64,000 nucleotides of DNA from CAZYFH01 sp965249175 (GCA_965249175.1 OZ252227.1:4650001-4714000), one strand, 5' to 3'; positions 25,312-34,488 are shown, counted from the stretch's first letter. A program made the numbers and translations. Notes: generated by a model not told the origin, from the letters alone.

Positions 25312-26708
25312 GAGATATAACCAGAAGTTGTGGATCGGCAGTCTGAAGAAGGCGGCGTATCCTTTCGCGTGAGCAACGCGAAAACTCCGGCTGGCAGGCC
25401 GGTGAAAGGAGCCGCCACCCATGCTGAAGGTACTCGACAACGATGGAGCAGACAACGAAGTTCCGCCGGAAGAGCGCGGTGCGCAGACGGTGGACGAGCT
25501 GGCCCGGGAGGGAGCCCGGCGGATGTTGATGACGGCCCTGGCGGTGGAGGTCGGGCAGTACATCGAGGCCCACGGCGAGGAGCGGGACGCGCGGGGACGC
25601 CGGCTGGTCGTTCGGAATGGTCGGGCCCAGGCGCGGAAGGTGACGTGCGGGGCAGGTACGCTCGAGGTGCATGCTCCTCGGGTGAACGACAAAAGGGTCA
25701 ACGGCGCGGGCCAGCGGGAGCGGTTCACGAGTCGGATCTTGCCCCCCTACATGCGTCGCTCGCCCAAGGTGGCGGAGGTGCTGCCGATCCTCTATCTGCG
25801 CGGTCTGTCGACGGGCGATTTCCGCGAAGCGCTGCCGGTGCTATTGGGGGATGACGCGGCCGGCCTCAGCGCGACCAACATCGCGCGCCTCACGGCGGTG
25901 TGGGAAGAGGACTACCGGCGGTTCCGCCAGCGGGACCTGGCCGATCGTGACTACGTGTACGTGTGGGTCGACGGCATCCATTTCAACATCCGGCTCGAGG
26001 CCCGATGGGACCAAGAAGCTCGTGGCCCTGGAGGACGGCTACCGCGAGAGCACCGACAGCTGGGCGACGGTGCTGCGGGACCTCCAGCGGCGCGGCATGC
26101 GGGCCCCGGTGGGGGCGGTCGGCGACGGCGCCCTGGGTTTCTGGGCGGCCGTGCGCGACGTGTGGCCGGACACGCGAGAGCTCCGCGACTGGTGTCACAA
26201 GATGGGCAACGTGCTCGACAAATTGCCAAAGCGATTACAGCCGAAAGCGAAGCGCGCGCTCCGCGAGATCATGTACGCCGAGACGCGGGCACACGCCGAG
26301 GAGGCCATGGACGTCTTCATCGCCGAGTACGAGGCCAAGTACCCGAAGGCGGCGGCGTGCCTGGACGCAGACCGCGACCGCCTCCTCACGCACTTTGCCC
26401 TGCCAGCTGAGCATTGGCAGCACGTGCGCACGAGCAACGTCATCGAGTCGCCATTCGCCACGGTCCGACTCCGGCAGCGCGTGACCAAAGGCGCGGGCTC
26501 GCGCACCAAGGGCCTGTTGATGGCCTACAAGCTGCTCGAGATGGCACAGCAGCGCTGGCGTCGGCTCAATGGCGCGCATCTGCTGCCACTCGTCCGCGCC
26601 GGCGTGACGTTCATTGACGGGGTACAGCAGGAGCGAAACAACGAGGGAGATCGGAAGGTGGCCGCCTGATCACGCTGATGACCGATCCACAACATTTGAC
26701 AATATCTC
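25312..26708 (+). mobile_element. IS256-family element, copy 2 (38-bp deleted)
   Basis: 1397 bp with the same terminal repeats as copy 1 (GAGATATAACCAGAAGTTGT at 25312; the other end finishes at 26708). Apart from a 38-bp deletion near 26000 it appears identical to copy 1. Flanks (CCGCTCGTTT before, CGGCGAGCGG after) are not a direct repeat, so this copy has lost its original target duplication; 7 bp of the flanks are instead inverted repeats. Confidence 0.88.
25421..26669 (+). pseudogene. IS256 transposase, frameshifted by a 38-bp deletion (copy 2)
   Basis: The first 193 residues match the intact transposase up to HFNIRLE, then the deletion shifts frame; the native C-terminal sequence resumes in another frame at RPDGTKKLVALEDGY (near 26002) and runs to 26669. 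The catalytic Asp184 is separated from Asp248 and Glu355, so no active product is expected. Confidence 0.9.
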
Positions 26709-27301
26709 CGGCGAGCGGTTCACCGATCTGGCGGTGAACCATCCCATGGGGCACTACTTAGATGCCTTGTATCAGACCGGTTACTACTACACCTCAATTG
26801 GTGTCATGCAGGTTACAGCGGCAATCCTCTTGCTGGTCCCCAGGACAACAACACTCGGTGCGGTCATCTATTTCCCGATAATACTGAACATCTGCATCCT
26901 GTCGGTGGCCTTGCGTTTTCAAGGATCGCTGTTTACTGCGCCCCTGATGGTGGCGGCCAACCTGTATCTGCTCTGCTGGGACTATCACAAGCTACGGTTC
27001 ATTCTTCCCGGACAGAAGCCGACGACCCATTACGACGTGCCACAGTGGAAGGACCTCAGCAACAGGTGTCCCACGCTCTTTGTCGCCGGGGTGGCCGCTA
27101 CAGTCGTTGCAGTAGTGCTGGTAGCAGTCAACGCCTACGACATCATGCCCTGGAACACCGTTTCCGACTGTAGAGCGCAATGTGCGGGCAGTGACCAACC
27201 CGGGGCGTGCTACGCGTTCTGTGATTGCATCCACGGTGAAGGCAACTCTCTCAACAACTGCCTGGACGCTTACTACACAGCTCCATCTGAAACTGTTCGA
27301 A
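26709..27301 (+). pseudogene. Truncated DoxX-like membrane protein with Cys-rich tail
   Basis: No start codon that fits a full protein remains: IS256 copy 2 abuts the 5' side and copy 3 splits the 3' end. The readable frame has about three hydrophobic segments (TSIGVMQVTAAILLLVP, GAVIYFPIILNICILSVALR, FTAPLMVAANLYLLCWDY), a further helix (FVAGVAATVVAVVLVAVNAY) and a tail with seven Cys (CRAQC, CYAFCDC and others). Removing copy 3 and one target repeat restores ...SETVRTP and TGA at 28714. DoxX-like is tentative. GC is low for the window. Confidence 0.55.
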
Positions 27302-28698
27302 GAGATATTGTCAAATGTTGTGGATCGGTCATCAGCGTGATCAGGCGGCCACCTTCCGATCTCCCTCGTTGTTTCGCTCCTGCTGTACCCCGTCAATGAA
27401 CGTCACGCCGGCGCGGACGAGTGGCAGCAGATGCGCGCCATTGAGCCGACGCCAGCGCTGCTGTGCCATCTCGAGCAGCTTGTAGGCCATCAACAGGCCC
27501 TTGGTGCGCGAGCCCGCGCCTTTGGTCACGCGCTGCCGGAGTCGGACCGTGGCGAATGGCGACTCGATGACGTTGCTCGTGCGCACGTGCTGCCAATGCT
27601 CAGCTGGCAGGGCAAAGTGCGTGAGGAGGCGGTCGCGGTCTGCGTCCAGGCACGCCGCCGCCTTCGGGTACTTGGCCTCGTACTCGGCGATGAAGACGTC
27701 CATGGCCTCCTCGGCGTGTGCCCGCGTCTCGGCGTACATGATCTCGCGGAGCGCGCGCTTCGCTTTCGGCTGTAATCGCTTTGGCAATTTGTCGAGCACG
27801 TTGCCCATCTTGTGACACCAGTCGCGGAGCTCTCGCGTGTCCGGCCACACGTCGCGCACGGCCGCCCAGAAACCCAGGGCGCCGTCGCCGACCGCCCCCA
27901 CCGGGGCCCGCATGCCGCGCCGCTGGAGGTCCCGCAGCACCGTCGCCCAGCTGTCGGTGCTCTCGCGGTAGCCGTCCTCCAGGGCCACGAGCTTCTTGGT
28001 CCCATCGGGCCTCGAGCCGGATGTTGAAATGGATGCCGTCGACCCACACGTACACGTAGTCACGATCGGCCAGGTCCCGCTGGCGGAACCGCCGGTAGTC
28101 CTCTTCCCACACCGCCGTGAGGCGCGCGATGTTGGTCGCGCTGAGGCCGGCCGCGTCATCCCCCAATAGCACCGGCAGCGCTTCGCGGAAATCGCCCGTC
28201 GACAGACCGCGCAGATAGAGGATCGGCAGCACCTCCGCCACCTTGGGCGAGCGACGCATGTAGGGGGGCAAGATCCGACTCGTGAACCGCTCCCGCTGGC
28301 CCGCGCCGTTGACCCTTTTGTCGTTCACCCGAGGAGCATGCACCTCGAGCGTACCTGCCCCGCACGTCACCTTCCGCGCCTGGGCCCGACCATTCCGAAC
28401 GACCAGCCGGCGTCCCCGCGCGTCCCGCTCCTCGCCGTGGGCCTCGATGTACTGCCCGACCTCCACCGCCAGGGCCGTCATCAACATCCGCCGGGCTCCC
28501 TCCCGGGCCAGCTCGTCCACCGTCTGCGCACCGCGCTCTTCCGGCGGAACTTCGTTGTCTGCTCCATCGTTGTCGAGTACCTTCAGCATGGGTGGCGGCT
28601 CCTTTCACCGGCCTGCCAGCCGGAGTTTTCGCGTTGCTCACGCGAAAGGATACGCCGCCTTCTTCAGACTGCCGATCCACAACTTCTGGTTATATCTC
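27302..28698 (-). mobile_element. IS256-family element, copy 3 (38-bp deleted)
   Basis: 1397 bp, opposite in orientation to copy 2 and carrying the same 38-bp deletion (junction near 28010). ACTGTTCGAA is repeated directly at 27292-27301 and 28699-28708, an apparent 10-bp target duplication (family norm 8-9). This shows an independent insertion into the Cys-rich membrane gene. Confidence 0.92.
27341..28589 (-). pseudogene. IS256 transposase, frameshifted by a 38-bp deletion (copy 3)
   Basis: Same structure as copy 2: residues 1-193 intact from 28589, frameshift at the deletion, native C-terminal frame from RPDGTKK down to 27341. Because it cannot make transposase, its clean target duplication implies transposition in trans by an intact copy such as that at 7866. 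Confidence 0.9.
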
Positions 28699-28783
28699 AC
28701 TGTTCGAACACCTTGACGACGTGGAGTGTTTCAGACGTGGCTGGCCAGATCCGTTGGGAAGCGGGCCTGGCGCGTGGCGGCGC

Positions 28784-29218
28784 TCACAGAGAGACACTTG
28801 CCATGATGAGCCCAGCGAGCGCGATGCACAGCGGCGAGTAGAAGACCCGATTGAGGCGATCGTACGCAAGTCCAACGATACGGGGTCGCAGTTGCCGCTC
28901 GAAGAACCCGCCGATTCCGCGCAACGTAAACACCGACGCCGTGCTCCAGGTGGCCAGGTCGACCCACCAGTGAGGAATCGGTGCGGGCAGCACGCTTCGG
29001 GCGAACCACGGCAACAGTGCAGCGACGAAGAGCGCCGTAGCGACAGCGATGCAGGGGGCCGCACCTGGCATCCGACCGCCGGGCGTGGGTCCGACAACGG
29101 TCTCGGCCAGATCGCGCTCGTTCTTGCCTGGCCACAGACCGCCACACGCCCAATACACGTGAACCCCAGCGATGACCATCACCACGGTGGAGAACGCTAT
29201 CGCGGTGTAGTGACCCAT
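28784..29218 (-). CDS. DUF3995 family membrane protein
   Basis: 144 residues, four membrane helices: IAFSTVVMVIAGVHVYWACG, CIAVATALFVAALLPWFA, the WWVDLATWSTASVFTLRGIG region and FYSPLCIALAGLIMASVSL. HVYWACGG and FTLRGIGGF are DUF3995 hallmarks. Function is unknown; the family sits in the inner membrane. It is the first chromosomal gene right of IS256 copy 3. Confidence 0.85.
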   Translation of the reverse strand: MGHYTAIAFSTVVMVIAGVHVYWACGGLWPGKNERDLAETVVGPTPGGRMPGAAPCIAVATALFVAALLPWFARSVLPAPIPHWWVDLATWSTASVFTLRGIGGFFERQLRPRIVGLAYDRLNRVFYSPLCIALAGLIMASVSL

Positions 29219-29471
29219 TCTGACAATGCTACGCCAGTGACGCTGGGTGCTATTAGAGCGTGCGCCCTTCGCTTAACGTAAGGTCCGTTCTCCGACCCGG
29301 CGGTCCAGGACGCCGCCGTTGCTCCGGCGGTTCCCCCGAACACAAGGCCGACAGGCGCTAGTGCGGCGCTCGAGTTGCGACGTCACCGCCGTGACGTAGG
29401 GAACGGACCCTGATCTCCTGGTTGATCCTAGTTCGCGGCACGCGCGGCTGGCCCCCGCGTGTGGTCGCGCG
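29219..29471. other. Intergenic region with inverted repeats
   Basis: No coding frame looks real here. GGTCCGTTC at 29282-29290 is inverted as GAACGGACC at 29401-29409. Inside is a perfect hairpin, ACGTCAC-CGCC-GTGACGT (29380-29397). This may be a terminator pair or the remains of a small mobile element between DUF3995 and DUF3500 genes. Confidence 0.35.
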
Positions 29472-30500
29472 CTAGGTGCTCGCGCAACACGTCGCGACCG
29501 AGAGATCCCCATCGAAGTCGCGGAACGCGGCGTGGATGTGGTTCGGATCCTCCTGCGTATTGTCGAACTCGATCAGGAAGTTGGGCCCCTGCACTCGGTA
29601 GTAGGCGACTTCGCCTCGTGCGATTGGCCCGGCCCATGCGAAGTAGGTGCTGTCGAGGCCGCCGCTGCGGATCGCTTCGTGCCGCAACGCCGCGATGTCG
29701 TCCGCCATCATGCCGACATAGGCATCGACGACCGCCATCAACAGGTCGCGCTGCGCCGCTGAGAGATCGGCGCCACGGATGCCGATCGGATCGAGGGGAT
29801 CGACAACCAGCTCGGCCCCGGTCACGATATTGGTCGGCGCCACGTCGTCGAAGATTGCGACCTCGCGCTGGCCCACGTCGAGTGACGCGAGGAGCTCGCG
29901 TGCCGTGTCCTCGTGCTCACGCATCGCGCGGACACCACGCCGCGGCCCGTCGGGGACCGTGGCCGGATTGGCACCGAGGAAAGTCGGCGTGCTGACGGTG
30001 ATGTCGCCGCCCACCACCGTGAAGTGCAGCGAGAGATGGTGGCCTTCCCATCGCCAGCCCCAGGTCCCGTCGTGGGCCGGCGCGCCGAAAATCGACACCC
30101 AGTGGTCTTCCTGGTCACGCGAGAAGCGTCGGTCCGACCCCTCGAGTGTGCCGAGGATGCCCTCGACCTCCATGATTTGCTGCGCGGTCAGGTAGCCCTT
30201 CTGGCTGAGTCCCGAGCGAAGCAGGTCGAGCGCCCGCACCTTTTGCTCCGAGCTCAGAGACCGATAGACGACCCCGTGGCGCTCGAAGACCTCGGTCGGA
30301 ATGAAGTGATGCCGCGCCCGTTCGTCCGACTCGAACGCGAAGCTCGCGTCCCCACGGGCCACTGCCGGCAGCGCCGAGAGAAAGTTGTTGGCCGCGTCGG
30401 CCATCTCCTCGGCCGAGCGCCGCTCCTGCACCTGCGCCGCCCCGATGACGCCAGCCACGGCCACCACGGTGGCCAGCACGAGGATTCTTCGCGAGTCCAT
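29472..30500 (-). CDS. DUF3500 family exported protein
   Basis: 342 residues with signal peptide (ILVLATVVAVAGVIGAAQ). DUF3500 features: NNFLSALPAVARGDASFAFE, DLLRSGLSQKGYLTAQQIME, YWVSIFG-like DHWVSIFGAPAHDGTWGWRW, GHHLSLHFTVVGGDITVSTP FLGANPATV, and a C-terminal AWAGPIARGEVAYYRVQGPN with DPNHIHAAFRDFDGD. The His residues at GHHLSLH and NHIH could bind metal. Function uncharacterised. Divergent from the Fpg gene. Confidence 0.85.
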   Translation of the reverse strand: MDSRRILVLATVVAVAGVIGAAQVQERRSAEEMADAANNFLSALPAVARGDASFAFESDERARHHFIPTEVFERHGVVYRSLSSEQKVRALDLLRSGLSQKGYLTAQQIMEVEGILGTLEGSDRRFSRDQEDHWVSIFGAPAHDGTWGWRWEGHHLSLHFTVVGGDITVSTPTFLGANPATVPDGPRRGVRAMREHEDTARELLASLDVGQREVAIFDDVAPTNIVTGAELVVDPLDPIGIRGADLSAAQRDLLMAVVDAYVGMMADDIAALRHEAIRSGGLDSTYFAWAGPIARGEVAYYRVQGPNFLIEFDNTQEDPNHIHAAFRDFDGDLSVATCCAST

Positions 30501-30560
30501 GGTTCCCCTCCCTTGCCGCGTCGCGGAATCCAGACTACGGTACCGCCTCGCGGCCGGCGT

Positions 30561-31397
30561 ATGCCAGAGTTACCGGAAGTCGAGCGAGCCCGGCGGCTCA
30601 TCGAGAGGGTCGCCGGGGGGCAGCGGATCGATCACGTCACCTGCGCGCGTGACGCCATCGTCTTCGATGGCGTCACGCCGACCCGCATGCGACGGGCGTT
30701 GACCGGACGGACGGTCGACGCCGCCGAGCGGCGCGGCAAGCACCTGTGGCTCGAGCTCGACCACCGTCCCTGGCCCACCTTCCATCTCGGCATGACCGGT
30801 GACTTCCGCACGCGCGACGAGGCGCCGATCCAGCTCGCGTCGAGCCCTCGCGTCGAGACGGCGGTGTGGCCCCCCCGCTTCACGAAGATCCATCTGACCT
30901 TGGCCGACGGGGCCGAGCTCGTGATGACGAACAAGCGGCGGCTCGGTCGGATCCGCCTCAAGGACGACCCACAGAGCGAGGCGCCGATCAACGCGCTCGG
31001 GTTCGATCCGCTGTTGGATCTTCCGTCGCCGGCACAGTTTGCCGACCTCCTGGGTCGCCGGTCCGGCGTGATCAAGGCGGTACTGCTCGATCAGTCGTTT
31101 GCGGCCGGTGTCGGCAACTGGATCGCCGACGAGATCCTCTTTCAGGCCAAGGTCGATCCCCGGCGGCGAGCTGATGCGTTGACCGCGGCGGAGGTGCGGC
31201 GACTCCGCACGAAGCTCCGCCACGTCATTACGGTGGCGGTCGACGCGAACGCCGACAAGACGCGCTTCCCGAAGGGCTGGCTCTTCCACCGGCGGTGGGG
31301 TCGAGATGGCGAGGCGACGACCGCCCGCGGCGAGCCGATCCAGCACCTCACCCTCGGTGGACGGACGACGGCGTGGGTGCCATCCGTCCAGCGATAG
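30561..31397 (+). CDS. mutM: Formamidopyrimidine-DNA glycosylase, zincless plant-like type
   Basis: 278 residues from ATG 30561. MPELPEVERARR supplies the catalytic Pro and Glu exposed after Met removal; the beta-elimination Lys is in ERRGKHLWLEL; HLGMTGDF and the H2TH region with GVGNWIADEILFQAKVDPRR follow. The enzyme excises oxidised purines and nicks DNA. Bacterial Fpg normally ends in a four-Cys zinc finger; here the tail (GWLFHRRWGR then GGRTTAWVPSVQR) has no Cys and instead resembles the zincless finger of plant and fungal Fpg. Confidence 0.88.
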   Translation: MPELPEVERARRLIERVAGGQRIDHVTCARDAIVFDGVTPTRMRRALTGRTVDAAERRGKHLWLELDHRPWPTFHLGMTGDFRTRDEAPIQLASSPRVETAVWPPRFTKIHLTLADGAELVMTNKRRLGRIRLKDDPQSEAPINALGFDPLLDLPSPAQFADLLGRRSGVIKAVLLDQSFAAGVGNWIADEILFQAKVDPRRRADALTAAEVRRLRTKLRHVITVAVDANADKTRFPKGWLFHRRWGRDGEATTARGEPIQHLTLGGRTTAWVPSVQR

Positions 31398-31448
31398 CCG
31401 GACAGCCGGACGCCCGGCGAACGCTACAGAGTCATCCGATACAGGCCA

Positions 31449-33089
31449 CTAGTTCCCGCCGGCGACGAGATCCCAGTGGGCGCCGGCCCGCTCGATCACT
31501 TGCGGTAGATCCGCCTCGAGGAGATAGCGCTCGCGAACCAACTTCTCGCCGGCCGCCTCGATCTGCGCGAGGAAGTCGTCGCGTGACGTGTAGCGTTCCT
31601 CGATCGAGCGCCGAGGGTCGTTCCTCGCCGCGCGGTCGGCCGCGGTGGCGGGGAACGGCATATACGCCCCGGCCAACGCCACGAGCGAATCGGGGTCACC
31701 GCGGTCCGGATTCGCGAAGACCCAGCCGGTGTAGGTCGCCAGCGGCACCTCGACTTCGGGGTGACGCACGCCGGCCAGCTCGTTCCCGTCGGCGTCGACT
31801 TGTGGGACGAACATTGGCAGTGCAGCGCCAGCTCCGTCGCCACCATCGAGCCACTGATTGCCCACGCGCGTGCCCGCCGTCCGGTCGTGGGGCGAACGCA
31901 CGTCGGGGATCGCCGGGAAGTCGACGTCCGTCGGCCGCACCAGGTTGCCGTTCGTGAAGGTCGGGTAGCGGCTCGGCGGAGGCTCGACCTCGTCGACGAC
32001 CCAGTCTCGGAGCGCGGTCAACAGCGCGCGCATGTTCCACCAATAGTCGGTCGGGTTGCTCATCTCCTGCCCACGGTCGGCCGGAGGTGGTGGGAACCGG
32101 CCCGGGCTGTGCTGCGTGCCCGCGAAGAAATACGACCGCACGTTGGCGGGCAGATCGATGTCGCGCGTCCCGTCCGGCGTGGAGTGGATGAGCGAGGCGA
32201 CGCGGCCCCCGCCCCAATACTCAACGCTGGAGTTCGTATAGAGGATGCGCGGATGATTCCGACGGCTCCGCTCGTTCCCCAGTGTCCCGTCGATCACGCC
32301 GGTCACCGGGTCGCGCATCGCTTCGTCGGCGAACGGAAACGATGTGGCGTCGAACATCCCGAGGGAGATCGGCTCGGCGCCGGGCCGATTGAGATCGAGC
32401 CGCGACGACCCGGCGATGTGCGGGATCATCCCGTCAAAGACCTGACGGCCGTCCTCGTCGGTGTTGAAGCCGAGGTAGAGGAAGGTTCGCAGGAACCGAC
32501 CGCTCTGCGACGAACCAAACGACAACGTGTGCTCGGCGCTGACGAGCGAGTCGGCCTCGTACTTGATCCACGAGGTCGTATCTCGGACGGCGGCAAACCC
32601 AATCCCCCCGACCTCCTCACCATCGACCGACGGCACCTCGATCCGTATGGCGCCCGGGTTGGGTGCGACATCGAACTCCCAGCCGACCCACACGACGGTG
32701 TACCCCTCGTCCATGAGAAAACTGTCGCCGCCGCGATTGAAGCCGAGGACACTGCGGCGGCCTCGGTTCGACACGTCGACGAGCGCAATGCCGTTGCCGC
32801 GCGTGGCATCAGTGGGGGCCAGAATCAGGAGATCGGCCGTTGCCTCGACCAAGCCATCTGCGTTCTTCGGTGCGCGGTCGAGGTTGATGATCACCTGATT
32901 GACGGGATCGGTCGGGTCGAGGGCGACGGTGATCTGTCCGACGATCTCTTCGTAGGGACCGGCCGCACCAAAGGCCCGACCGTCGTTCATCGGGTTGCGC
33001 TCCAGGACCTCGACCGACGCCACGTCGGCGGACGCGGCCGGGACCAGACAGAGGGTCGCGACAAGGCAGACAGCGATCGTTCTCAGCAT
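31449..33089 (-). CDS. Exported alpha/beta-hydrolase-domain protein (copy A)
   Basis: 546 residues from ATG 33089, which starts the signal peptide MLRTIAVCLVATLCLVPAASA. The family pattern is FGAAGPYEEIVGQITVALDP, DVSNRGRRSVLGFNRGGDSF, YTVVWVGWEFDV, then the nucleophile elbow SFGSSQSGRFLRTFLYLGFN and RSYFFAGTQHSPGRFPPPPA. This matches the alpha/beta-hydrolase-domain family (Abhydrolase_10-like) of secreted proteins; the substrate is unknown. A paralogue lies at 37277 on the other strand. Confidence 0.8.
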   Translation of the reverse strand: MLRTIAVCLVATLCLVPAASADVASVEVLERNPMNDGRAFGAAGPYEEIVGQITVALDPTDPVNQVIINLDRAPKNADGLVEATADLLILAPTDATRGNGIALVDVSNRGRRSVLGFNRGGDSFLMDEGYTVVWVGWEFDVAPNPGAIRIEVPSVDGEEVGGIGFAAVRDTTSWIKYEADSLVSAEHTLSFGSSQSGRFLRTFLYLGFNTDEDGRQVFDGMIPHIAGSSRLDLNRPGAEPISLGMFDATSFPFADEAMRDPVTGVIDGTLGNERSRRNHPRILYTNSSVEYWGGGRVASLIHSTPDGTRDIDLPANVRSYFFAGTQHSPGRFPPPPADRGQEMSNPTDYWWNMRALLTALRDWVVDEVEPPPSRYPTFTNGNLVRPTDVDFPAIPDVRSPHDRTAGTRVGNQWLDGGDGAGAALPMFVPQVDADGNELAGVRHPEVEVPLATYTGWVFANPDRGDPDSLVALAGAYMPFPATAADRAARNDPRRSIEERYTSRDDFLAQIEAAGEKLVRERYLLEADLPQVIERAGAHWDLVAGGN

Positions 33090-33342
33090 GATGTGGTTAG
33101 TCCTCAGGCACGTACAAAGGTGACGCCCAGGCGCGCGCTTGAATCGTCGCCGCGACACCGAGGGTCGCGTTTCTCGCAACGGTTCGCTTCAATCGCGCTC
33201 GGCAGCCAGAATACAGGACTCCGTGGATCTAACCTACCGCTCTTGGCTCCGCGATGCTCGCTGCCGCGGCTCTCGGACATCGCCCCTACACCTCTAACGC
33301 GCCGGATGGCGAGGAGCCCGTGGTAGTGCTACGATCTGCGGC
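33090..33342. other. Divergent intergenic region
   Basis: 253 bp between the hydrolase copy A (leftward) and the selenoprotein (rightward). Must hold both promoters. I see no coding frame or clear operator. Confidence 0.4.
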
Positions 33343-34488
33343 ATGAGGCTCTTACTGTTGGCCGTCGGTGTCACGGTCACCGTCATGATGCTCGGCACAT
33401 CGATCGAAGCGCAAGAACGCGAGCCGATTGACGTCTCGTCGCTCGGTCCGCAGGTCGGCGAGCGGGTGCCGGATTTCAGCCTGCCGGATCAGCACGGCCG
33501 CATCCAGACGCTCGAGTCGATCATGGGTGAGAAGGGCGCGATGATCCTGTTTCACCGGTCGGCGGACTGGTGACCGTATTGCAAAGCGCAGCTCGTGGAG
33601 CTGCAAGATCGGTTCGAGGAGCTCGAGGCGCAGGGCCTCGGCGCGGCGGCCATCAGCTATGACAGCGAAGAAGTCCTGGCCGCGTTCGCTGAGCGGAAAG
33701 GCATCGCCACGCTCCCGCTACTCTCCGACGACGACTCGGCGGCCATCCGGGCGTTCGGCATCTACAACACCGTGGCCGAGGAAGGCGTCGGGCCGCGCGC
33801 GGACGATCCGGATGTCAAGGCCGACGTGGAGCAATACGTCTCGGTCTTCGGCGCCAACCCGATGATCGTCGGCACGCCCTATCCGGGCACGTTCATCGTC
33901 GACCGCGAAGGGCGCGTGACGTCGCGGTTCTTCGAGGAGTTCTATCGCGAGCGCAACACCGCCGCGAACATCATGCTCAAGCTCGGCACGCCGGTGTCGC
34001 CCATCGCGGGCACCCAGGGCGAGACCGCGCACCTCGCCATCAACGCGTACCAGAGCAACCCGGACATCACGGTCGGCACCCGCTTCCACCTCGGCCTCGA
34101 GATCACCCCTGCGACGGGCATGCACGTCTACGCGCCCGGCGCCGACGACCTCGGGTACCGCGTCCTTCGCCTCGAGCTGGACACGCCGGATTTCATCCGG
34201 CTGCTGCCACCCCAGTACCCGGCAGCGGAGATTTACCACTTCGAGCCGCTCGACGAGCGGGTGCCCGTCTACCAAGACCGGTTCACGCTCGTCCAGGAAG
34301 TGATCGTCGAAGCCTCACCCGAGGCGTCGGAGACCTTGGCCGGCCTCGATGCGCTGACGCTGACGGGTCGGCTCGACTATCAAGCGTGTGACGACCGGAT
34401 CTGCTTCGATCCCGCGTCGGTCCCGCTCACGTGGACGCTGACGGTCGATCCGCTCGACCGGCAGCGCGTAGGCCAGCCTGCGCGTTAG
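33343..34488 (+). CDS. Predicted selenoprotein: redoxin (U-x-x-C) fused to a DsbD-alpha-like domain
   Basis: Read as one frame from ATG 33343 to TAG 34486-34488 with TGA at 33571-33573 decoded as selenocysteine: 381 residues, Sec77. Signal peptide LLLLAVGVTVTVMMLGTSIEA. AhpC/TSA redoxin domain: VGERVPDFSLPDQHGRIQTL, AMILFHRSADW-U-PYCKAQLV, ISYDSEEVLAAFAERKGI, GTPYPGTFIVDREGRVTSRF. In homologues the U position is Cys of a CxxC motif. The C-terminal 150 residues look like the DsbD N-terminal (alpha) domain, with its Cys pair in LDYQACDDRICFDPASVPLT. Likely a periplasmic thiol peroxidase or disulfide reductase. A nonsense mutation is the alternative. Confidence 0.75.
33588..33604 (+). promoter_or_regulatory. 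Candidate bacterial SECIS hairpin
   Basis: GCAGCTC-GTG-GAGCTGC forms a perfect 7-bp stem with a three-base loop starting with G. The loop begins 21 nt after the TGA, inside the 16-37 nt window for bacterial SECIS elements, where at least one G is expected in the first two loop bases. It is translated as AQLVEL, so codon bias could also create it. Confidence 0.6.

Noticed and set aside
25312..28698. Composite transposon formed by IS256 copies 2 and 3
   Set aside because: Copy 3 has its own direct target repeat and the outer flanks do not match each other, so the two inserted separately.
33343..34488. Plain pseudogene interpretation of the TGA
   Set aside because: Not excluded, but the stop falls precisely on the redox Cys position, everything after it stays in frame, and a SECIS-like hairpin is at the right distance.
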